Shown here: in pieces, positions 46,996-55,722 of the stretch
Position numbering within the stretch: position 1 is the stretch's first letter
Layout: every line of letters begins with the position of its first letter
DNA from: JAKPAM01 sp047601745
Lineage (GTDB): Bacteria; Pseudomonadota; Gammaproteobacteria; Burkholderiales; Burkholderiaceae_E
Length of the DNA: 64,000 nucleotides
NCBI GenBank assembly: GCA_047601745.1
Contig: JASGIS010000001.1
Location: forward strand, 3,410,001-3,474,000
Direction of reading: 5' to 3'
Notes under the pieces: model-generated
What the model saw: the letters and a program-made list of their open reading frames with translations, nothing else
What the model was told of the DNA's origin: nothing
Database searches by the model: none
Translations under genes and position numbers: made by a program

Positions 46996-47727
46996 TCACC
47001 CGCGGTCGGATGCCTGTCCGGTATCCAGCCGCGCGGTGACCCGCATCGCGCGGTCGGTGCGCTCGACGTCGAGCCGGCCGTCGCGAGGGCCGCACAGGCT
47101 GCGCACCAGGTGCAGCCCGAATCCGCCGGCGGCCGGGCCGGCCGGTGTTTCCGTTGGTGATTCGGCGGGCGACTCGGCGGACGACTCGGCGGCACGCATC
47201 CCGGCACTCGGCTCGGCCGCCGGCAGCGGGTTCTCGACGCCGATGACCAGCGCCTCGCCGTCGGGCCGCGCGCTGACGCGCACGTCGCCGGCGCCGTATT
47301 TGATCGCGTTGGTCACCAGTTCGTTGACGATCGAGCCGAACGCCATCGCCGCCGTCGCCGAAAGCGCGAACGGCTGCGGGTCGACCAGCCGGATCCGGCG
47401 CGGATCGCCGTGCGGCACCAGCGCGCGCTGCAGATCGTCGAGCAACTGCGTCAGGTAGTCGAGTCCGTCGGCCTGTCCGCCGACCGGCAGGTCCTGCAGC
47501 CGGCGATGGATCCGCGCGAAGCCGCCGAGGCGGTCGATCGCCTGGCGCAGCGCGAGCTTGACCTCGTCATGCGCGGACTGGCGCGATTGCAACTGTAGCG
47601 TCGCGCTGATCAGTTGCAGGCTGTTGCGCACGCTGTGATGTAACTGGCGCACCTGCAACGCGGCGATCGATTCGTCGGCCGGCGACGGCGGCGGGAAGGG
47701 GGGCGCGGATTCGGACATGGTCCGCAT
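46996..47727 (-). CDS. Soluble histidine kinase, HisKA_2 type
   Basis: 243 residues with no membrane helix or sensor domain. LHHSVRNSLQLISATLQLQS is a HisKA_2 dimerisation helix with H31 as likely phospho-acceptor. The ATP-binding domain shows IVNELVTNAIKYG (N box) and FGLHLVRSL (G box). Residues 176-195 contain an ESSAESPAESPTETP repeat between them. It follows a PAS-LuxR protein by 64 bases on the same strand and may receive signals from it. ATG at 47718 is an alternative start. Confidence 0.8.
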   Translation of the reverse strand: MRTMSESAPPFPPPSPADESIAALQVRQLHHSVRNSLQLISATLQLQSRQSAHDEVKLALRQAIDRLGGFARIHRRLQDLPVGGQADGLDYLTQLLDDLQRALVPHGDPRRIRLVDPQPFALSATAAMAFGSIVNELVTNAIKYGAGDVRVSARPDGEALVIGVENPLPAAEPSAGMRAAESSAESPAESPTETPAGPAAGGFGLHLVRSLCGPRDGRLDVERTDRAMRVTARLDTGQASDRG

Positions 47728-47791
47728 ACTGTAGCGGTCCGGCGCGCCCGCCGACAGATGCGCGAGGATCGGTTGGACTGGTATCGAAAGA

Positions 47792-49291
47792 CTAGTCGCC
47801 GATACGGCGCCCGGACTGGCGGCTGCCGGTGATGCCGCGATCGCGGGCCCAGACGACCGCCGCGTCGCGGCGATGCACGCCGATCTTCGCGTACAGCGTC
47901 GCCACGTGGTTGCGCACGGTGTTCAGCGAGCGGTGCAGGCGTTCGGCGATCTGTCCGTTGTCCAGCCCTTCGCACAGCAGCTCGAGCACCTCGCGTTCGC
48001 GCCGCGTCAGGCGCGCGACCGGGCGGCCGGTGTCGCCCGGCGGGGAGGGCGAGCGCAGTTGCGCGAGCTTCTCGATGACCGAGCGGCCGAACCACGACGC
48101 GTCCTGCATCACCGCGTCGATCGCGGTCATCAGCTCGGCCTCGCTGCGTTTGCGTTCGGTGATGTCCTGCAGCACGCACAACAGGCAGCGGTGCGCGTCG
48201 ATCGTCGCCGATTCGGCCGACAGCAGGCCTTCGAGCCGGTCGCCGCTGCGGCTCAGGAACGCGATCTCGCGGTCCTTGGCCGCGCCGTGCGCGCGCAGCT
48301 CGGCGATCGCGCGGCGCGTCTGCGCGTCGTCGGCCCAGATGCCCAGCTCGGGCATCGTTCGCGCGAGCGCCTGTTCGGACGACAGTCCGGTCGACTCGCA
48401 GAACGCGTCGTTGACGGCCAGCGTCCGCAGCTCGTCGCACTGGAAGATCATCATCGGCACCGGCGCGAGCCGGAAGGCCTTGGCGAAGCGCTCTTCGGTC
48501 TGGCGCTGCGCCAGCTCGGCCTGGCGCCGCGGCTCGAGATCCATGAACGTGAACAGCATGCACGGCCCGTCGCCGATCTCCAGCGGCTGGCCGGCCACGA
48601 TCACCAGCCGGTCCGTGCCGTCGGCCACGCGCAGCAGCGCTTCGGTCTGCTTGATCGTTCGGCCCGCGTGCAGGTTCTCGATCGCCTGCTCGCGGTCCGC
48701 GGCGCCGGCCAGCACGTCGTATTCGTACGCGGACCGGCCGATCAGCGCGTCGCCGGTCAAGCCGCTGAGCTCGGTGAAGCCGCGATTGACCTTCACGTAG
48801 CGCAGGTCCGACAGCCGGCAGATCAGCGCCGGCGCGGGATTGGCGGCGAACGTGCGCTCGAAGCGATCTTCGGCGTTGAAGCGCTCGGTCTGGTCCGTCA
48901 GCACCAGCACCAGCGATTCGGGGCGGCCATCGGCATCGACGAGCACGAGGCCGCGCATCTGCAGCACCCGCTTGAACTCGGCGTCGTCGGGCCGGCTCAA
49001 CTGCACGACGACGTCGTCGAAGGTCTCGCCGGCCTGCAGCCGCGCCAGCGGATACTGTCGCGCCGCCAGCGCGCGGTGATTGCGATAGTGCAGCGCGAAG
49101 CGCTTCGCGTAGCCGCGCACCGAGCCGCCGAGCTTGTCGAGCGAATCGACGTCGTGCATCGACAGCGCATGGGCATTGGCCCAGACGATCCGGCCGTCGG
49201 TGTCGAGCAGCACGATGCCTTCGGACAGCCCGGCGATCAGTTGCTGGAGCTGACTGCGATCGACCTGGGGCCGAGCGGGAGAGACGGGCAT
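47792..49291 (-). CDS. Multi-PAS LuxR-type transcriptional regulator
   Basis: 499 residues: three PAS-like domains (about 15-130, 145-260 and 285-390; VLQDITERKRSEAEL marks the last PAC boundary) and a C-terminal LuxR/FixJ helix-turn-helix (about 425-480; LTRREREVLELLCEGLDNGQ). No receiver domain, so it must sense directly through PAS or by partner contact. Together with the adjacent sensorless kinase it looks like a split signalling unit. Confidence 0.85.
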   Translation of the reverse strand: MPVSPARPQVDRSQLQQLIAGLSEGIVLLDTDGRIVWANAHALSMHDVDSLDKLGGSVRGYAKRFALHYRNHRALAARQYPLARLQAGETFDDVVVQLSRPDDAEFKRVLQMRGLVLVDADGRPESLVLVLTDQTERFNAEDRFERTFAANPAPALICRLSDLRYVKVNRGFTELSGLTGDALIGRSAYEYDVLAGAADREQAIENLHAGRTIKQTEALLRVADGTDRLVIVAGQPLEIGDGPCMLFTFMDLEPRRQAELAQRQTEERFAKAFRLAPVPMMIFQCDELRTLAVNDAFCESTGLSSEQALARTMPELGIWADDAQTRRAIAELRAHGAAKDREIAFLSRSGDRLEGLLSAESATIDAHRCLLCVLQDITERKRSEAELMTAIDAVMQDASWFGRSVIEKLAQLRSPSPPGDTGRPVARLTRREREVLELLCEGLDNGQIAERLHRSLNTVRNHVATLYAKIGVHRRDAAVVWARDRGITGSRQSGRRIGD

Positions 49292-49519
49292 GGTATCGGC
49301 ATGATGGAGCGGCCGGTCGGCCGCGGACGGGCATCGTATCCGCGCGCGAGACGAGGGTCGGCGCTCGGCGGGATCACGCGCTCCGATGCGGCGTGCCGAT
49401 CGGCGCGCCGCTTACAACGGTCGCGATTGGGGTTGTCCCTGGCGGGGGCGCACACCGACGCCGGATCGTCACGTGCGTGATGCACAATGGGCCTCGACCG
49501 AAAACCGGAGGACGAAACG

Positions 49520-50287
49520 ATGTCCGTGGATCTGCATTGCCTCGCCGAAGGACCCGCGGACGCGCCGATCGTCGTGCTCAGCCATGCGCTCGGCTGCGAC
49601 CTGCACATGTGGGACTGGCTGGTGCCGCGGCTGACGCCGGATCTGCGCGTGCTGCGCTACGACCATCGCGGCCACGGCCGCTCGTCGCCGGCCGAAGGTC
49701 CTTACCCGATCGAGGCGCTGGCCGAGGATGCCGCCGCGCTGATCGAGCGGCAGGCCGGCGGGCGGCCCGTGCATTTCGTCGGGCTGTCGATGGGCGGGAT
49801 GACCGCGCAGGCGCTGGCCGCGTCACGCCCCGAGCTGCTGGCCAGCGTGACGATCGCCAACTCCGCCGCCCACTATCCGGATACGTCGACGTGGGGGGCG
49901 CGGATCGAGACCGTGCGCCGCGACGGAGTCGCCGCCGTCGCCGACGGTGCGATCGAGCGCTGGCTGACGTCGTCGTTCCGCGCGACGCCGCAAGGCGCCG
50001 ACGCGGCCGCGAGGCTGCGCCGCACGCTGTGCGCGAACGACGCGGCCCAGTACGCATGGGCCAGCGGCGCGGTCGCCGGCATCGACCTGCGGGCGGGCAA
50101 CCGCACGATCGGCGTGCCCGCGCTGGTGATCGCCGGCGAGTTCGACGAAGGCACGCCGGTGGCGATGTCCGAGCAGATCGCCGACGCGATTCCCGGCGCG
50201 AGGATGGAAACGCTGGCCGCCGCGCACCTGAGCGCGGTCGAATGCCCGGATGCGTTCGCACGGCTCGTGCGCGCGATGGCCGGATGA
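49520..50287 (+). CDS. Alpha/beta hydrolase, 3-oxoadipate enol-lactonase-like
   Basis: 255 residues with nucleophile S90 in GLSMGG, oxyanion segment SHALGCDLHMWD and a C-terminal catalytic His (near 236, AAAHLSAVE). The order and text RYDHRGHGRSS resemble PcaD, which opens the lactone in protocatechuate catabolism. No other pca genes are nearby, so the substrate is open. The ATG at 49520 has a perfect ggagga seven bases upstream and is preferred to a longer frame. Confidence 0.85.
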   Translation: MSVDLHCLAEGPADAPIVVLSHALGCDLHMWDWLVPRLTPDLRVLRYDHRGHGRSSPAEGPYPIEALAEDAAALIERQAGGRPVHFVGLSMGGMTAQALAASRPELLASVTIANSAAHYPDTSTWGARIETVRRDGVAAVADGAIERWLTSSFRATPQGADAAARLRRTLCANDAAQYAWASGAVAGIDLRAGNRTIGVPALVIAGEFDEGTPVAMSEQIADAIPGARMETLAAAHLSAVECPDAFARLVRAMAG

Positions 50288-50429
50288 GGCGGGGATCGAT
50301 GCGGCGTTCGCCGACAAGAAGGTCGCCTGCCGGCGGACAGCTTCGGGTCCGTCGATCGACTATCTTGGTCGTCGCCGTATCGAGCATCGGCTCGACGCCA
50401 TAAGAAACCGGAAGGAAGAGGAGAACACC

Positions 50430-51137
50430 TTGATCGCCGTCATCGTTCCCGCGCACAACGAGGCGCAACGGATCGGTCGTTGCCTGGCATCCGTGCAGCG
50501 CGCGGCCCGCCATCCGTCACTGGCCGGCGAAACCGTGATGATCATCGTCGTCGCCGACGACTGTTCGGACGCCACCGAGACCATCGCTCGCGAAGCCGGC
50601 GCCGTCACGATCTGCATGTCGGTCCGCGACGCATCGGTGGCCCGCACGGCGGGCGCCGACATGGCGGTGTGGGCCGGCGCGCGCTGGCTGGCGTTCGTCA
50701 ATGCGCACGCGGTCGTCGCCGAGGACTGGCTGGCCGCCCAGCTCGCCGAGCAGGCCGACGTCGTCTGCGGTCGCACCGTGCTGCACGATGCGGCGGCGAC
50801 TGCGACTGCGACCGCAGCGACCGCGGCGACGGCGATTGCAGCGACTGCGGCGAAGCCGTCGGCGGGCGGCGGCATCCGCGTGCATGCCGGCAACTTCGGC
50901 GTGCGTACCGCCACGTATTGCAAGAGCGCCGGCTTCGCGTCCTGCGTCGACGACGACGATCTGGCGCTGGGCCGCGCGCTGGCGGCGACCGGTGCACTGA
51001 TCGTGCGCTGCGACGTGGTGTCTGCGACCGCCGCCGGCCTCGGCGCCTACCGCACGCGCGTCGACCGCTCGGCCAACGACGGATTCGCCGGCTCGCCGCC
51101 GCAGGCGCAGGCACAGGCGCAGGCTCGCGCAGCCTGA
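50430..51137 (+). CDS. Family 2 glycosyltransferase
   Basis: 235 residues starting at TTG 50430 with gaggag six bases before. The N-terminus VIVPAHNEAQRIGRCLASV and the Asp-rich VVADDCSDAT are GT2 donor-binding signatures. Residues 120-144 are an Ala/Thr repeat, and the C-terminus is a Gln/Ala repeat (PQAQAQAQARAA) whose coding DNA runs into the 56-bp repeat downstream. The acceptor is unknown. No polysaccharide cluster is seen around it. Confidence 0.78.
   Translation: MIAVIVPAHNEAQRIGRCLASVQRAARHPSLAGETVMIIVVADDCSDATETIAREAGAVTICMSVRDASVARTAGADMAVWAGARWLAFVNAHAVVAEDWLAAQLAEQADVVCGRTVLHDAAATATATAATAATAIAATAAKPSAGGGIRVHAGNFGVRTATYCKSAGFASCVDDDDLALGRALAATGALIVRCDVVSATAAGLGAYRTRVDRSANDGFAGSPPQAQAQAQARAA
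50788..50860. repeat. Short Ala/Thr-coding repeat in the glycosyltransferase
   Basis: Units of gcgactgcgac and similar six-base steps give AAATATATAATAATAIAATAA. The repeat falls between the donor-binding half and the C-terminal half of the enzyme, and is similar in type to the one in glyS. Confidence 0.75.
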
Positions 51138-51285
51138 TCCCGGTCGGCGGGAACTCGGCGTGGACGCTCGAGGCGCAGGCCCGGGTGGCCTGAGCCCGGC
51201 CGGCGGGAACTCAGTGCGGACGCTCGAGGCGCAGGCCCGGGCAGCCTGAGCCCGACCGGCAGGAACTCAGCGCGGGCGCTTGTCG
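51133..51285. repeat. 56-bp tandem repeat, about 2.7 copies
   Basis: Copies start at 51133, 51189 and 51245 with cctgagcccg(g/a)ccggc. The first copy contains the stop codon of the glycosyltransferase, and the third runs into the end of the AI-2E-type gene on the other strand. The unit length is not a multiple of three. Confidence 0.9.
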
Positions 51286-52526
51286 TTCCGTCCCGCGTGG
51301 TGGTCGGTTCGTTGGTCAGACCGATCGGTCCGGTCATTCCGATCGGTCTGGTCGGTCTGGTCGGGCCGCTCCCCCTCGTCCCCCTCGCCGAACTGGTCCC
51401 GCTTGCCGTTCGCGATCGCCTCGCGTTCGGCGATCACCGCGCGGCCGACGGCCGCGTCGGTCTGCGACGGCGCCAGTTGCGCCTGCTCGATCCGCGAGAT
51501 GCCCCAGCAGGCGATGAACATCGCGGCGATCAGCGGCCCGATGACGAAGCCGTTGATGCCGAACACCGACATGCCGCCGACCGTCGACAGCAGCACGACC
51601 CAGTCGGGCAGCCGCGTGTCCTTGCCGACCAGCACCGGACGCAGCACGTTGTCGACCATGCCGATGACCAGCGACCCGAACAGGATCAGCACGATGCCTT
51701 TCCACATCGCCCCGGCGATGATCAGGTAGGCGGCGGCCGGCCCCCAGACCAGCGCCGCGCCGACGGCCGGCAGCAGCGACAACGCCGCCATCACCGTGCC
51801 CCACAGCAGCGCGCCGGGGATTCCCAGCACGAAGAAGATCACGCCGCCCAGCGCTCCCTGCACGATCGCCACGACCACGTTGCCCTTGACCGTCGCGCGG
51901 ACGACGATCGACATCCGTTCGAGCAGTTGCCGCTTTTCTTCGGGGTCGAGCGGGATCGCTTCGCGCACGAGCCGCGTGATCGCGGCGCCGTCGCGCAGCA
52001 GGAAGAACACCAGGTACAGCATGATGCCGAAGCCGACCGCGAACTGCAGCGTGTTCTGGCCGATCGAGACGGCTTGCGACGCCATGAACTGGCTGATCTG
52101 GCCGGCGCCCTGGACCACCTTGTTCTGCAGTTCGCCGATGTCGGTGAGCCCGAAGCGTCCGAGCAGCGACGTCACCGAATCGGGCAGGTATTCGAGCACC
52201 TTCTGCAGCAGCAGCGTCGGCTTGAAGCGGCCGCCGCGCAACTGCTCGTAAGCCAGCGTGATCTCCTGGACCAGCGCGCTGGCCAGCAGCAGTACCGGCA
52301 GCACCGCGACCACCGTGGCCAGCAGCAGCGTCGTCAGCGCCGCCAGGTTGCGGCGGTTGCGGAACCGTGCGTTCAGCGTGCGGAACAGCGGGTGGAACAG
52401 CACCGCGAGGATCGTTCCCCAGAACACCGCCGAGAAGAACGGCAGCAGGATGTAGACGAGGCCGAACGAGACGGCCGCGAGCAACAGGTAGAAGGGGACG
52501 CGGCTGCGGGAGCCATTGGTGTTCAT
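51267..52526 (-). CDS. AI-2E family transporter (YdiK/PerM type)
   Basis: 419 residues with about eight membrane helices. Typical segments are VYILLPFFSAVFWGTILAVL and WVVLLSTVGGMSVFGINGFV, with GPLIAAMF near the end of the helical part. Members export autoinducer-2 or other solutes, or act as antiporters; the substrate cannot be assigned. The last 40 residues are a Asp/Thr/Gln/Arg low-complexity tail (DQTDQTDRNDRTDRSD) coded by a 9-base repeat. ATG 52526 is chosen; 52550 is an alternative and neither has a strong ribosome site. Confidence 0.85.
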   Translation of the reverse strand: MNTNGSRSRVPFYLLLAAVSFGLVYILLPFFSAVFWGTILAVLFHPLFRTLNARFRNRRNLAALTTLLLATVVAVLPVLLLASALVQEITLAYEQLRGGRFKPTLLLQKVLEYLPDSVTSLLGRFGLTDIGELQNKVVQGAGQISQFMASQAVSIGQNTLQFAVGFGIMLYLVFFLLRDGAAITRLVREAIPLDPEEKRQLLERMSIVVRATVKGNVVVAIVQGALGGVIFFVLGIPGALLWGTVMAALSLLPAVGAALVWGPAAAYLIIAGAMWKGIVLILFGSLVIGMVDNVLRPVLVGKDTRLPDWVVLLSTVGGMSVFGINGFVIGPLIAAMFIACWGISRIEQAQLAPSQTDAAVGRAVIAEREAIANGKRDQFGEGDEGERPDQTDQTDRNDRTDRSDQRTDHHAGRNDKRPR

Positions 52527-52611
52527 GAAAGCGCGTTTCCGATCGGGCATGAGACGCGTATCGTCGCATGCCCGCCGGGCCGGCGGTGATCCTTTCGCCG
52601 GCCGTCGTCGG

Positions 52612-53640
52612 TCACGCCGAGGTCGTCGTCGTCCGGTGTCCGCGCAGCCCCAGCCTGTCGAGCAGGCGCGTGTCGGCCTCGACGTCCGGGTTGCCGGTCA
52701 CCAGCAGCTTGTCGCCGTAGAAGATCGAATTGGCGCCAGCCATGAAGCACAGCGCCTGCATCGCCTCGCCCAGTTGCTGGCGGCCGGCCGACAGGCGCAC
52801 GCGCGCTTTCGGCATCGTGATGCGCGCCACGGCGATCACCCGGACGAAATCGAACGGATCGACCGGATCGCTGTCGGCCAGCGGCGTGCCCGGCACGCGC
52901 ACGAGGCTGTTGATCGGCACCGACTCCGGATACGGATCGAGGTTGGCGAGCTGGGCGATCAGGCCCGCGCGATGCACGGGTTCCTCGCCCATCCCGATGA
53001 TTCCGCCGCAGCACACGCTGATGCCCGCGTCCCGCACGTGCTGCAGCGTGTCCAGCCGGTCCTGGTACGTCCGCGTGCTGACCACGTCCGTGTAGTACTC
53101 CGGCGCCGTGTCCAGGTTGTGGTTGTAGTAGTCCAGCCCCGCGTCCTTCAGCGCCTGGGCCTGGTGCGCCCGCAGCATCCCCAGCGTCGCGCAGGTCTGC
53201 ATGCCCAGCGCCTTGACGGCCGAGACCAGCTCGCCGACCTTCTCGATGTCGCGGTCCTTCGGCTCGCGCCATGCCGCTCCCATGCAGAAGCGCGTGGCGC
53301 CCGCATCGCGGGCCGCCCGCGCCGCCGCCGTGACTTCGTCGACGCTCATCAGCTTCTGCGCCTGCACGCCGGTGTCGAACTCGGCCGACTGCGGGCAGTA
53401 GCCGCAGTTCTCGGGACAGCCGCCGGTCTTGACCGACAGCAGCGTCGCCAGTTCGATGTCACCGGCCGGCCAGTGCTGGCGGTGCACGGTCTGCGCGTCG
53501 AACAGCAGATCCATCAGCGGCCGCTCGAGCAGCGCCTGGATCGCGTCGACCGTCCATCGGCCCGCCGGCTGTCGGGGCGCCGGCGCGCGATGCACGCGGA
53601 TCGGTTGCGGGGCGGTCGCGGTGTTCGTCATGGAATTCAA
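52612..53640 (-). CDS. bioB: Biotin synthase
   Basis: A 342-residue radical-SAM enzyme that inserts sulfur into dethiobiotin. The cluster ligands are C75, C79 and C82 (GGCPENCGYCPQS). Conserved YYNHNLDTAPEYY, SVCCGGIIGMGE and the [2Fe-2S] region CFMAGANSIFYGDKLL are intact. A TTG at 53640 has GGAGAT eight bases upstream and is the better start by spacing. ATG at 53631 would trim three residues. No other bio genes are in the window. Confidence 0.96.
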   Translation of the reverse strand: MNSMTNTATAPQPIRVHRAPAPRQPAGRWTVDAIQALLERPLMDLLFDAQTVHRQHWPAGDIELATLLSVKTGGCPENCGYCPQSAEFDTGVQAQKLMSVDEVTAAARAARDAGATRFCMGAAWREPKDRDIEKVGELVSAVKALGMQTCATLGMLRAHQAQALKDAGLDYYNHNLDTAPEYYTDVVSTRTYQDRLDTLQHVRDAGISVCCGGIIGMGEEPVHRAGLIAQLANLDPYPESVPINSLVRVPGTPLADSDPVDPFDFVRVIAVARITMPKARVRLSAGRQQLGEAMQALCFMAGANSIFYGDKLLVTGNPDVEADTRLLDRLGLRGHRTTTTSA

Positions 53641-53710
53641 CGGGAGATCTCCTGCTTCGTCTCGTGAGAGTCGACCGTTATATCAAAACCCGCGTGACCC
53701 GCGTGTGTCG

Positions 53711-54088
53711 CTACCTCCGGTACCAGACGATCATGACGCTGGTGATCAGGCACATCGTGGCGTTGCCGATGTTGACGGCCACCGTCCTGTCCACGTTCTG
53801 GCCGTTGTTCTCGTAGAGCCAGGCCGCCATCGTGGTATTGGCGCCGACCCAGATGCCCCAGGTCCACAGCGAATACTGCGACGAGTCGCCGCTCTGGACG
53901 AGGGCGGCGAGCGTCGGCACGTAGGCGGCCAGGCGCACCGTGCTGAACAGCGTGAAGCTCCAGGTCAGCAGCCGTAGATAGCGGCTGCGGATCCGTACGG
54001 CCCGATCGGCCGGGGCGGGCTGTTCGGACGTCAGCGGGCCTGTGATGGCCGGGTCGCGACAGACGGGCGAGAAGGGGCGCGGCTTCAT
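53711..54088 (-). CDS. Small membrane protein of unknown function
   Basis: 125 residues with three membrane helices (LLTWSFTLFSTVRLAAYV, WTWGIWVGANTTMAAWLY, IGNATMCLITSVMIVWY). No recognised family and no ribosome site. The 280 bases upstream (to 54370) include an AT-rich patch (54250-54290, ccttgtatttattaaaattg) that may hold a promoter but shows no clear paired hexamers. Confidence 0.55.
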   Translation of the reverse strand: MKPRPFSPVCRDPAITGPLTSEQPAPADRAVRIRSRYLRLLTWSFTLFSTVRLAAYVPTLAALVQSGDSSQYSLWTWGIWVGANTTMAAWLYENNGQNVDRTVAVNIGNATMCLITSVMIVWYRR

Positions 54089-54370
54089 GGCGGCATCCGG
54101 AAAAGCGGGATTTCGCTGCCGGCCGTCCTGACCTGATCTCGTCGGAACGGCACGTCGCGAATCCGTGGGACAAGCCACAAAGATAGCCGTGCCGAGGCCT
54201 GCCGAACACTGTCCGCCGATGCATGCTACCGCCGGTCGGGAAACGCCTAAATCCTTGTATTTATTAAAATTGATTACGCGAGGCGACCGTCCGTCCGCAC
54301 TTCAGTCGCGTCGGTACTAAGCGAATTTAGGTAAGCGGACCGATGTCGGGTCGGGCCCGTTCGCGAGCCG

Positions 54371-55555
54371 TCATCGATCCGGACCGGCGATCCGCCCGTC
54401 CGCGCCCGCGCGCCACCAGCGGCTGCCTTCCCGCGGCGCGTTCATGTCCAGGCGCTCGCCCATCATCGGCGTGGCGACCCGCACGTCGCGCTCGGCGGCC
54501 GCGCGCAGCACCTGCTCGAACGGGTCGTCCCACGCATGCATCGCCAGGTCGAAGGTGCCGTTGTGGATCGGCATCAGCCAGGCGCCGCGCAGATCCAGGT
54601 GAGCCTGCACCGTATGCGGCGGATGCATGTGCACGTACGGCCAGCGCGGGTCGTAGGCGCCGTTTTCGATCAGCGTCAGGTCGAACGGGCCGAAGCGGCG
54701 GCCGATCTCGGCGAAGCCGTCGAAGTAGCCGCTGTCGCCGCTGAAAAAGACGCGCAGGCCGCCGCTTCCGTTGCCGCCTTCGTCCTCGATCACCCACGAC
54801 ACCCATAGCGTGCGATTGCCGTCGCCCAGGCCGCGTCCGGAGAAATGCTGCGCCGGCGTGGCCGTCAGCCGCAGGCCGTCGACCTCGGTTTGCTGCCACC
54901 AGTCGAACTGCCGGATCCTGTCCCGCGCGATCCCCCAGTCGGCGAGCCGGTCGCCGACGCCCAGCGGCGTGACGAACAGCGCCACCTTGCCGGCCAGCGC
55001 CCGGATCGCCGCGCGGTCGAGGTGGTCGTAGTGGTCGTGCGACAGGATCACCGCGCGGATCGGCGGCAACTCGTCGATCGGGATCGGCGGCGGGTGGAAG
55101 CGCCGGGGACCGAAGAACTGCATCGGCGACGCGCGATCCGAGAACACCGGATCGGTCAGCCACCACTGGCCGCGCAGCTTCATCAGCAGCGTCGAGTGGC
55201 CGAGCCGGTACAGGCTGCGGTCGGGCGCGGCGTCGAGCTCGGCGCGGGTCAGGCGATGGATCGGCAGCGGCGAGGGCGGCACCGTGCCCGCCGGCTTCTG
55301 GAACAGGAACTGCCACCAGACGCGCAGCAGCGATTCGGGCATGTCGCCGGGACCGGGAGGGCGCGGGTTGTGGAAGCGCCCGTCGCGCGACTGCGGCGAC
55401 GACGCGTAGTCGCCGATCTGGGAGCCGGACATGATGGCGTAAGCGCTCCAGACGATGCCCGCGACCAGAACCGCCCAGAACGCGACGCGTATCGGACGGC
55501 GGAGGAGACGGCGGCGCGGGGGCCGCGTCACAGCGTCTGCGGAGGTGTTGCGCAC
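54371..55555 (-). CDS. Membrane-anchored MBL-fold hydrolase, NAPE-PLD-like
   Basis: 394 residues. One N-terminal membrane helix (about 22-42) anchors a metallo-beta-lactamase domain with the metal motif SHDHYDH (172-178), a further His in TPAQHFSGRG, Asp in FFSGDSGYF and a late His in MPIHNGTFDLAMHAW. The insertion LGHSTLLMKLRG and TDPVFSDRASP are typical of NAPE-hydrolysing phospholipase-D-like or UlaG-like members. The start is GTG 55555. Lipid or lactone hydrolysis is plausible, not shown. Confidence 0.85.
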   Translation of the reverse strand: MRNTSADAVTRPPRRRLLRRPIRVAFWAVLVAGIVWSAYAIMSGSQIGDYASSPQSRDGRFHNPRPPGPGDMPESLLRVWWQFLFQKPAGTVPPSPLPIHRLTRAELDAAPDRSLYRLGHSTLLMKLRGQWWLTDPVFSDRASPMQFFGPRRFHPPPIPIDELPPIRAVILSHDHYDHLDRAAIRALAGKVALFVTPLGVGDRLADWGIARDRIRQFDWWQQTEVDGLRLTATPAQHFSGRGLGDGNRTLWVSWVIEDEGGNGSGGLRVFFSGDSGYFDGFAEIGRRFGPFDLTLIENGAYDPRWPYVHMHPPHTVQAHLDLRGAWLMPIHNGTFDLAMHAWDDPFEQVLRAAAERDVRVATPMMGERLDMNAPREGSRWWRAGADGRIAGPDR

Positions 55556-55566
55556 CGTGCTCGCAC

Positions 55567-55594
55567 AAAAAAATACCCCGACGAAACCGGGGTA
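55567..55594 (-). terminator. Rho-independent terminator after tRNA-Met
   Basis: On the minus strand TACCCCG-gtttcgt-CGGGGTA forms a seven-pair stem followed by seven T. It begins 27 bases beyond the tRNA 3' end. Confidence 0.9.
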
Positions 55595-55620
55595 CTTCGA
55601 TCGCGGATGCTGGATTGTTC

Positions 55621-55697
55621 TGGTGGTGATGGGTGGACTTGAACCACCGACCCCGGCATTATGAGTGCCGTGCTCTAACCGGCTGAGCTACATCACC
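55621..55697 (-). tRNA. tRNA-Met (anticodon CAT), elongator type
   Basis: A 77-base cloverleaf on the minus strand: acceptor GGTGATG/CATCACC, D arm GCTC...GAGC, anticodon stem CGGCA/TGCCG with loop CTCATAA, T arm GGTGG-TTCAAGT-CCACC, discriminator A and encoded CCA. The acceptor stem is fully paired from its first base, so it is not the initiator. A tRNA-Ile with modified CAT cannot be fully excluded, but the body matches elongator Met. Confidence 0.95.
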
Positions 55698-55707
55698 GAA
55701 GCTCTCG

Positions 55708-55713
55708 ATTATA
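55708..55713 (-). promoter_or_regulatory. -10 hexamer of the tRNA-Met promoter
   Basis: TATAAT on the minus strand lies eleven bases before the tRNA 5' end, the right distance for a short leader. No good TTGACA is seen at the -35 position, which falls inside the end of the kinase gene. Confidence 0.55.
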
Positions 55714-55722
55714 GCAGAGTTT

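Noticed and set aside
46986..47003. GC hairpin between icd and the kinase gene
   Set aside because: The stem gcgggt/acccgc is plausible but no T run follows on either strand, so I do not call a terminator.
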